Translations under genes and position numbers: made by a program
Shown: positions 6,174-10,562 of the stretch, in pieces
Numbering within the stretch: position 1 is the stretch's first letter
Layout of the letters: the number at the start of each line of letters is the position of its first letter
The notes under the pieces: model-generated
Database searches by the model: none
The model's input: the letters and a program-made list of their open reading frames with translations, nothing else
Told to the model about the DNA's origin: nothing
Assembly (NCBI GenBank): GCA_900770325.1
Contig: CAAGKE010000067.1
Location: 1-10,562, forward strand
From: Lachnospiraceae bacterium
GTDB taxonomy: Bacteria; Bacillota; Clostridia; Lachnospirales; Lachnospiraceae
Direction of reading: 5' to 3'
DNA length: 10,562 bases

Positions 6174-7633
6174 TATTGATATGTTCCCTCCCTGTCTCCT
6201 TTAATCATGCGGTTAAACGCAATCAAAGTAAATACCGCACAGATAATAAACACTATGATACCAATCGCCGATGCCATCTTATAGTTATAATACTCCTGAG
6301 TCAGACGGAACAGCCAGGTTACCAGCAGATCCACTTCTTTTGCCTGAGAGTTTGCCATAGCCTGATTGGTGGTCACATAAACATCCTGGGTCAGCAGATA
6401 AATCACGTTAAAATTATTTATGTTCTTTACGAAGTCTGTTACCAGCGCCGGTCCGGTTACAAACAGCAGATACGGCATGGTAATGCTCTTAAATACCTGG
6501 AAGGGACTGGCCCCGTCCACCCTTGCGCTTTCCAGCTGATCCGCCGGCAGATTCATCAGAACGCCGGTAGCGATCAGCATCTGGTAGGGAACTCCGATCC
6601 AGATATTGATCAGTATGATCATCACATGTGCCCATCCCGGTGCAGACAGAAACGGAATATAGCTGGTGGACACCAGTCCGATATCCCGCAGGAAACCGGT
6701 CAGCCCGATATTGGCACAGATGGTATTCACAATACCTCCATTGGAGAAAAAGTTCCGCACCAGAAGCAGTGATACGAACTGAGGCACTGCGATGGTAACA
6801 ATAAACAGCGTTCTCCACAGCTTCGGCACTCTTGTCTTTTTACTGTTCAGAAGCAGGGACAGCAGAATACCTCCAATATATGTGGTAAATGTGGCGAAGA
6901 ACGCCCACACCAGCGTCCAGCCCAATACACGTACAAACGCATAGCCAAAGGTACTGGTCATTCCTCCGCCGCCGAACAGGCTGATAAAGTTAGTCCATCC
7001 GGTCCAGGTAAACAGACTGGTGGGCGGCATATGGTTCTGATCATAATTGGTAAATGCCACAAAGATCAGAAGCAGAATCGGGATCAATGTAAAGATCACC
7101 ACACCCATAACCGGAAGGGTCAGCAGTGTAATATGAAACTTTTCTTCAATCAGAGAATGAAGATCCTCCCGGAAGGTATTGATATGCCTGCCGGCCTCAG
7201 CATCTTTCTGGAGCCGATAAACATGGCTCATGTTCTTCATCCATACTATAAATGACGCAAACCATACCACGAAGCTGAATAAGGAAAACAGCAGGATCTG
7301 GAATGAATTGTCATAATCATTCCACTCATTTTTCATGGTCTGCATATTAAAGACCTGTTCCGGCTCCACCGTTCCCAGAGAACCGAACTTTGGTACATAC
7401 TGCATTGCAAAACATACAGTAAACAGAATCATGCCGATCTCCAGCAGGGTCATCAGCAGAGCCTTCATATATTGTTTCCGTCTGGCATATCCGGCACCCA
7501 TCCAGACCAGTGACAGCCGGGTAAAAGCATCCCCTTTGGCAACGGCTGTCCCAAAGTCAGAAAAGAATCCTCCGATTGCCCCAAAGAAGCTGCCCACAGC
7601 GGCAGCCACTCCGTTTTTCTTTTCGTTTGCCAT
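6173..7633 (-). CDS. Sugar ABC transporter permease, MalF type with extended N-terminus
   Basis: A 486-residue partner permease. Hydrophobic helices lie near 58-80, 109-132, 168-194, 229-262, 272-292, 332-360, 387-403 and 453-473, giving eight membrane passes like enterobacterial MalF rather than the usual six. The EAA loop is at 362-387 (LPADQLESARVDGASPFQ), with Glu368 and Gly374. The first 55 residues are cytoplasmic, with a Gly-rich amphipathic stretch (12-31), and a four-glycine run lies at 221-224. The ATG has GGGAGGAG about 3-5 bases upstream. It follows the binding-protein gene after 212 bases with stem-loops and is coupled to the MalG-type gene by a one-base overlap. The long N-terminus fits Firmicutes maltodextrin and galactan importers. 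The substrate is inferred from context to be a beta-galactoside. Confidence 0.94.
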   Translation of the reverse strand: MANEKKNGVAAAVGSFFGAIGGFFSDFGTAVAKGDAFTRLSLVWMGAGYARRKQYMKALLMTLLEIGMILFTVCFAMQYVPKFGSLGTVEPEQVFNMQTMKNEWNDYDNSFQILLFSLFSFVVWFASFIVWMKNMSHVYRLQKDAEAGRHINTFREDLHSLIEEKFHITLLTLPVMGVVIFTLIPILLLIFVAFTNYDQNHMPPTSLFTWTGWTNFISLFGGGGMTSTFGYAFVRVLGWTLVWAFFATFTTYIGGILLSLLLNSKKTRVPKLWRTLFIVTIAVPQFVSLLLVRNFFSNGGIVNTICANIGLTGFLRDIGLVSTSYIPFLSAPGWAHVMIILINIWIGVPYQMLIATGVLMNLPADQLESARVDGASPFQVFKSITMPYLLFVTGPALVTDFVKNINNFNVIYLLTQDVYVTTNQAMANSQAKEVDLLVTWLFRLTQEYYNYKMASAIGIIVFIICAVFTLIAFNRMIKGDREGTYQ

Positions 7634-7668
7634 AAACTCCTCCCTTGTCCAAATGACGGTCAGGTTTC

Positions 7669-7702
7669 AAAAAATCAGGGGACCGGCGCAAAATGTTCCT
7701 GA
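7669..7702 (-). terminator. Weak terminator-like hairpin between binding protein and permease genes
   Basis: On the minus strand, TCAGG(7702-7698)...CCTGA closes a short stem with an internal loop and is followed at once by six T residues (7674-7669). The stem is short (5 bp plus 2 bp), so partial termination is more likely than a full stop. This would lower permease expression relative to the binding protein. Confidence 0.4.
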
Positions 7703-7767
7703 GAAGTCTGCATCCAGTGTCTGTAAGCACCTTCTCCTGCATTTTACAGCAGCCCCCTGTAAGATTT

Positions 7768-7833
7768 CTGCGGCTGTTTCCTCCCTGCACTGCGTCACGC
7801 CTCATGGCAGATCAGCAGGGGAAACAGCGGCAG
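7768..7833 (-). other. Long stem-loop after the sugar-binding protein gene
   Basis: 7815-7833 and 7768-7788 are near-perfect inverted repeats (minus strand CTGCCGCTGTTTCCCCTGC pairing with GCAGGGAGGAAACAGCCGCAG), giving a stem of about 19 bp and a loop of 26 bases, starting 12 bases after the stop codon. Smaller stems follow (TTACAG/CTGTAA at 7744-7762; GAGAAG/CTTCTC at 7701-7736). A 3' structure here is the classical way to stabilise the binding-protein part of a transporter mRNA. No T-tract follows the long stem. Confidence 0.6.
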
Positions 7834-7845
7834 TTTTTCTCCTAA

Positions 7846-9102
7846 TTATTCAAGCGGAGCAGTCACACCTTCTACCAGAGTATCCAGAGCTTCCTGAATA
7901 CCTGCTTCGTCATCTGCAGTCAGCTTGCCCTGTGCGATCAGCTCACCCATGGTAGCTGCGGGATCCCAGTATTTTCCGCCTACCATCTGAACTACACCGT
8001 AGGGAGACTGTTCTGCCAGTGCTGCGATTGCTGTATTTGCATTCACTGCATCAGACGCTACTACAGTCAGATTGGTGGGTCCGATCTCACGCTGATCAAA
8101 ACGAGCCTGCTGTGAGGTCTCATTGGTGAGGTAATCTGCCAGCATCACTGCCCATCCGATATTTTCTGCATATGCATTTACGCCTACGAATTTATATCCT
8201 GCTACAGAGCCCTGCTGCACCTGAGCATCGCCGAGTGTGTAGGTGGGAAGCTTGGTAGCCGCATAGCCGTCACCGTATACTTCCTGAGCAGTCGCTGCAT
8301 CCCAGGTACCGGAAACAACTGCACACAGAGCACCGGAAGCAAGCTGATTGGAGATATCACCGTCAGCTACTGCCATAAATGCCGGATTTCCTGCGATATT
8401 CAGCATGCTCTGTACTACCTGCACGCCAGTATATCCATCAGCGCTGGTTCCGTTCCAGTCAATGCTGGTGGTACCGTCTTCGTTCAGTCCGGTGGTAAAT
8501 CCTGCGCCATAGAAGAAGGATGCATTATACCAGCCGGAAGCCAGAGTCATACCAACCTGCTTTCCTGCTGCTTCTGCTGCTGCCAGCAGGCTGTCCCAGG
8601 AAGCTACATCTTCTTCCGTAAGAACAGATGAGTCGTAGTAAAGGAAGAAGCCATTGTCACCTGCCATGGGGAATGCATACATGCTTCCGTCTACACAGGC
8701 TGCATCTACAGAGCCGGCATCATTAGCGGCTTTCACTTCGTCCAGAGACTTTCCTGCCACACCCTGGAGTGCCTCGTTATAATCATCCAGCTTGGCCAGT
8801 GCGCCTGCTTTTACCAGATCATAGATCTGATCGCTGGCAAATGCGTACACATCTGCTGCTGCTTCAATATCAGTAAGAACTGTATCCTTTGCAGTGGACT
8901 CAGACTCAACACCGATATGGATGTCAAAGCTCTGATCCGGATAAGCTTCTTTAAAGCCTTCTACCAGTTCAGCCAGCAGAGCCTGATCTTCTTCTGCTCC
9001 CCAAAGTGTAAGGCTGATTGCTTCTTCTGCTCCTGCTGCCATAGCCATGGACAGTGTCATCGCTGCTGCCAGAACAGATGCTGCTACTTTCTTCATTTTC
9101 AT
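7846..9102 (-). CDS. Extracellular sugar-binding protein of an ABC importer (MalE-like)
   Basis: A 418-residue family 1 solute-binding protein that captures the sugar outside the cell and hands it to the MalF/MalG-type channel. After the signal peptide come the usual opening ISLTLWGAEEDQALL, a lobe-crossing region near AFPMAGDNGFFLYYD (about 152-166) and aromatic residues suited to sugar stacking. The signal peptide has a KMKK start and a hydrophobic core, with probable cleavage after AAGA (about residue 25). No lipobox cysteine is present, although most Gram-positive binding proteins are lipoproteins. The chosen start is the ATG at 9100-9102, eight bases after AGGAGG. An ATG two codons earlier (9106-9108) is only two bases from it and too close. 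It is first in the transporter operon, behind a near-consensus promoter and operators. The family is certain; maltodextrin-type versus galactoside ligand cannot be told from sequence alone. Confidence 0.93.
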   Translation of the reverse strand: MKMKKVAASVLAAAMTLSMAMAAGAEEAISLTLWGAEEDQALLAELVEGFKEAYPDQSFDIHIGVESESTAKDTVLTDIEAAADVYAFASDQIYDLVKAGALAKLDDYNEALQGVAGKSLDEVKAANDAGSVDAACVDGSMYAFPMAGDNGFFLYYDSSVLTEEDVASWDSLLAAAEAAGKQVGMTLASGWYNASFFYGAGFTTGLNEDGTTSIDWNGTSADGYTGVQVVQSMLNIAGNPAFMAVADGDISNQLASGALCAVVSGTWDAATAQEVYGDGYAATKLPTYTLGDAQVQQGSVAGYKFVGVNAYAENIGWAVMLADYLTNETSQQARFDQREIGPTNLTVVASDAVNANTAIAALAEQSPYGVVQMVGGKYWDPAATMGELIAQGKLTADDEAGIQEALDTLVEGVTAPLE

Positions 9103-9110
9103 ATCCATTA

Positions 9111-9116
9111 CCTCCT
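9111..9116 (-). promoter_or_regulatory. Ribosome binding site that decides the binding-protein start
   Basis: A perfect AGGAGG on the minus strand. It is 2 bases from the ATG at 9108, 8 bases from the ATG at 9102 and 14 bases from the ATG at 9096, so the middle ATG is the likely start. Confidence 0.8.
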
Positions 9117-9142
9117 GAACATTGATTAATTTTATCGTGCGT

Positions 9143-9166
9143 CAAACGGAATGCGCAACCGTTTGT
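9143..9166. promoter_or_regulatory. LacI-family operator O1 at the transporter promoter
   Basis: GCAACCGTTTGT (9155-9166) is an imperfect palindrome with a central CG, typical of LacI-family sites. It shares the 12-base core CGCAACCGTTTG (9154-9165) with two other sites in the window. An inverted half-site CAAACGG at 9143-9149 makes a 7-bp perfect inverted repeat with CCGTTTG at 9159-9165. The site covers about +5 to +16 of the predicted transcript, where bound repressor would block initiation or early elongation. Confidence 0.85.
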
Positions 9167-9176
9167 TCATATCTCA

Positions 9177-9205
9177 AGTATAATCATATTTGTTTCTAAT
9201 GTCAA
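9177..9205 (-). promoter_or_regulatory. Sigma-A promoter of the sugar transporter operon
   Basis: On the minus strand TTGACA (9205-9200), a 17-base spacer and TATACT (9182-9177). The -35 box is perfect and the -10 box matches five of six. The start of transcription would be near 9170, giving a leader of about 68 bases. An AT-rich stretch with the inverted repeat TTAGAT/ATCTAA (9206-9223) lies directly upstream and may act as an UP-type element or a further regulator site. Confidence 0.87.
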
Positions 9206-9271
9206 TTAGATAATATCATCTAAATTATGGAAATATTTTTTAGCACATTGCACAATTTCATCCTCTCGTCG

Positions 9272-9283
9272 CGCAACCGTTTG
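9272..9283. promoter_or_regulatory. LacI-family operator O2, upstream of the transporter promoter
   Basis: Core CGCAACCGTTTG identical to O1, and with the following C it gives the best palindrome of the three (GCAA-CCGT-TTGC at 9273-9284). It lies 118 bp upstream of O1, at about -102 to -113, so it could serve in repression by looping or cooperative binding. It also lies just beyond repeat B copy 2. Confidence 0.8.
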
Positions 9284-9293
9284 CTCTTATTTT

Positions 9294-9384
9294 AAGAACG
9301 CCTCTGGAATTCTTGCCGCGGCATGGTCGAATGCGTTGCATCCTTCCACTGACCGCGCCTGCGATCTCCCGAAAGCTTTCTCTT
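9294..9384. repeat. Dispersed repeat family B, copy 2
   Basis: The second copy of the element at 5144-5234, in the same orientation, about 86 percent identical by eye. It begins 8 bases after the LacI-family gene's stop codon on the minus strand. The long stem is kept apart from one mismatch and one G-T pair. The inner GAATGC/GCATTC hairpin is weakened to ATGC/GCAT, and the first hairpin is reduced to AAGAA/TTCTT. Both copies sit just 3' of a minus-strand gene, which suggests a 3'-end role or preferred insertion there. Confidence 0.8.
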
Positions 9385-9391
9385 CTTCCTG

Positions 9392-10399
9392 CTATTTTGT
9401 GGTCTCCCGGAGGATCACCTGATAGTTCGGCTGATAAAGCTCTTCTTCCATCTCTTCCCCCAAAAGCCCCAGCAGCTTTCTGCAGGCATTTTTCCCCAGC
9501 ATCACCGTATCAAAACGCACACTGGTGACCGGAGGATCGTTGTACTCCATCTGCCTGCTGTCATAAAAGCTGGCCAGTCTGCATTCCTCCGGCAGACGAA
9601 TCCCCTTTTCCCGCAGGCAGTCGATGGCCAGGTTACTGATGAAATCATCCATGCATAATATCCCGTCTGCCTGTGCCGCAAGCGATGCTTCCACCGCTTC
9701 CATAGCCCTCAGATGATTGTCAATATTACGAAAGATCAGCGATGACTCCACAGGTACTCCCATCTTCTCATGGGCCTGTATAAATCCCTGAAAACGGCTT
9801 TCCGTCACACTGATATTATCCTTTCCCCCCATCAGCGCCAGCTTCCGCATCCCCTTCATCAGCATGATCTCTGTCAGTTCCTGACTGGCCTCCTCATTGG
9901 GATTATCCACATAGATGGTGTCCGGGTCTCTGCCGGGTCCCACCACCAGATAAGGCATCTCATTCTTTTTCAGATATTCCTGAATAGAGGAATGCTCTGT
10001 AGCCCGGCTCAGAATTACCCCGTCCACCTTCCGGTTACATACCAGACGACTCACCTGAGACAGATCCTCTCCCTCCACAATAGAAATAATAATATCATAA
10101 TTCCACCTGGAAGCCTCCTGACAGATTCCATTCATACAATCCTTAAAAAAAGAAAACTCTGTAGCCGCATAATCCAACGGCAGAATCAGCCCCAGATTAT
10201 AGGTCTTTTTCTGAGCCAGCCCCTTTGCAACCGCATTGGGACGGTAATCGTGCTCTTCAATAAAGCGCAGCACCCTTTCCCTGGTCTCGCTGCCGATACG
10301 CCCTTTTCCTGAAATGGCTCTGGAAACTGTACTTTTGCTTACCCCCAGCTCCCTGGCCACATCATCAATCGTGTAAAACTTTTTTTCTTTACCTTCCAT
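9392..10399 (-). CDS. LacI family transcriptional repressor
   Basis: A 335-residue regulator. The N-terminal helix-turn-helix is at 9-30 (YTIDDVARELGVSKSTVSRA), followed by a hinge with RPNAVAKGLA (53-62) and a periplasmic-binding-protein-like effector domain from about 66 to 330. That domain ends near DPPVTSVRFDTVMLGKNA, typical of the family. The start chosen is ATG 10397-10399, preceded by GGGGAAGG. An upstream in-frame ATG at 10474 would put the coding region over the promoter and operator and add 25 residues before the helix-turn-helix, so it is rejected. The gene has its own promoter with the same operator as the transporter, which points to autoregulation. It probably senses the imported sugar or a breakdown product. 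Its place before a binding protein, two permeases and GH42 parallels Bacillus ganR. Confidence 0.94.
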   Translation of the reverse strand: MEGKEKKFYTIDDVARELGVSKSTVSRAISGKGRIGSETRERVLRFIEEHDYRPNAVAKGLAQKKTYNLGLILPLDYAATEFSFFKDCMNGICQEASRWNYDIIISIVEGEDLSQVSRLVCNRKVDGVILSRATEHSSIQEYLKKNEMPYLVVGPGRDPDTIYVDNPNEEASQELTEIMLMKGMRKLALMGGKDNISVTESRFQGFIQAHEKMGVPVESSLIFRNIDNHLRAMEAVEASLAAQADGILCMDDFISNLAIDCLREKGIRLPEECRLASFYDSRQMEYNDPPVTSVRFDTVMLGKNACRKLLGLLGEEMEEELYQPNYQVILRETTK

Positions 10400-10415
10400 A
10401 AACCTTCCCCATTTA

Positions 10416-10427
10416 CGCAACCGTTTG
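10416..10427. promoter_or_regulatory. LacI-family operator O3 at the repressor's own promoter
   Basis: Core CGCAACCGTTTG identical to O1 and O2. It lies about +6 to +17 from the predicted transcript start and 17 bases before the ATG, almost the same placement as O1. This supports direct autoregulation by the encoded repressor. Confidence 0.82.
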
Positions 10428-10439
10428 TCCATTTTTTTT

Positions 10440-10468
10440 AGAATAACAAATCCCGGCAGTACTGGCAA
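10440..10468 (-). promoter_or_regulatory. Promoter of the LacI-family gene
   Basis: On the minus strand TTGCCA (10468-10463), a 17-base spacer and TATTCT (10445-10440), with a TG one base before the -10 box that makes it an extended -10. It is weaker than the transporter promoter, as expected for a regulator. The predicted start near 10433 gives a leader of about 34 bases. Confidence 0.65.
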
Positions 10469-10512
10469 GCACAATTTTTATCTGCCCATACATCTCCACA
10501 CAGTTTTATTCC

Positions 10513-10562
10513 GCTACTGTTCATGCGGCATTGTTGAAACAGACGTTTCGAAGCAGGCGCAC
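10513..10562. repeat. Palindromic family A, copy cut by the right edge
   Basis: GCTACTGTTCATG (10513-10525) matches GTTACTGTTCACG (28-40) at 11 of 13 positions, and the following CGGCATTGTT and GCAGGCGC have counterparts in the left-edge copy (near 42-50 and 95-102). It includes a small hairpin GAAAC/GTTTC (10536-10549). The rest of the element lies outside the window. The stretch 10469-10512 between it and the promoter shows nothing I can name. Confidence 0.55.

Noticed and set aside
7557..7805. 82-codon minus-strand open frame between binding protein and MalF-type permease
   Set aside because: It overlaps the permease start in another frame, crosses several stem-loops and has basic, Cys-containing low-sense composition.
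10400..10474. Upstream start for the LacI-family gene at 10474
   Set aside because: It would place coding sequence over the promoter and operator and add residues before the helix-turn-helix that family members lack. The ATG at 10399 has a suitable purine-rich site.
1..10562. tRNA, rRNA, riboswitch, CRISPR or transposase genes
   Set aside because: I read both strands of the spacers for these and saw no cloverleaf, no regularly spaced direct repeats and no transposase motif. The repeats present are palindromic and few.

Overview
The window reads as a chromosomal segment of a Gram-positive gut-type Clostridia, most likely Lachnospiraceae. This is inferred from strong AGGAGG-type ribosome sites, moderate GC, a TraX-family membrane protein of the Firmicutes type, an M3B oligoendopeptidase, and intergenic spaces full of short palindromic repeats. 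No species can be named from the sequence alone. All seven complete genes lie on the minus strand, so the biological reading order runs from high to low coordinates.

In that order the window holds: a LacI-family repressor (9392-10399) behind its own promoter and operator; a control region (9109-9391) with a near-consensus promoter and two strong operators; an extracellular sugar-binding protein (7846-9102); a spacer with stem-loops and a weak terminator-like hairpin (7634-7845); a MalF-type permease (6173-7633) and a MalG-type permease (5319-6173) joined by a TAATG overlap; a palindrome-rich spacer (5055-5318); a TraX-family membrane protein (4272-5054); a GH42 beta-galactosidase (2135-4159); a spacer with a roughly 200-bp imperfect palindrome (1860-2134); and an M3 oligoendopeptidase (177-1859). 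At the left edge, the last codons of a possible plus-strand gene (1-27) would converge on the peptidase, with a palindromic element between them.

The core (LacI regulator, binding protein, two permeases, GH42 enzyme) has the same order of functions as the Bacillus galactan/galacto-oligosaccharide locus ganR-ganSPQ-ganA. The simplest model is that the transporter imports short beta-galactosides, such as galactobiose or related oligosaccharides, GH42 releases galactose in the cytoplasm, and the repressor responds to the sugar. The substrate is inferred from the enzyme family and gene order. The locus has no transport ATPase (probably a shared MsmX-type protein encoded elsewhere), no GH53 endo-galactanase and no galactose-catabolic gene.

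Regulation is the best-supported part. An identical 12-bp core, CGCAACCGTTTG, occurs three times: just after the transporter promoter, about 118 bp upstream of that site, and just after the repressor's own promoter. This points to autoregulation and possible two-site repression. Every spacer also carries a palindromic or repeated element. One roughly 91-bp repeat occurs twice in the same orientation (5144-5234 and 9294-9384). Another short palindrome family occurs at 27-170, 4232-4258 and the right edge. I found no RNA gene, CRISPR array, transposase, phage gene or obviously new system; the unusual content is the intergenic repeats, the TraX insertion and the unanchored binding protein.
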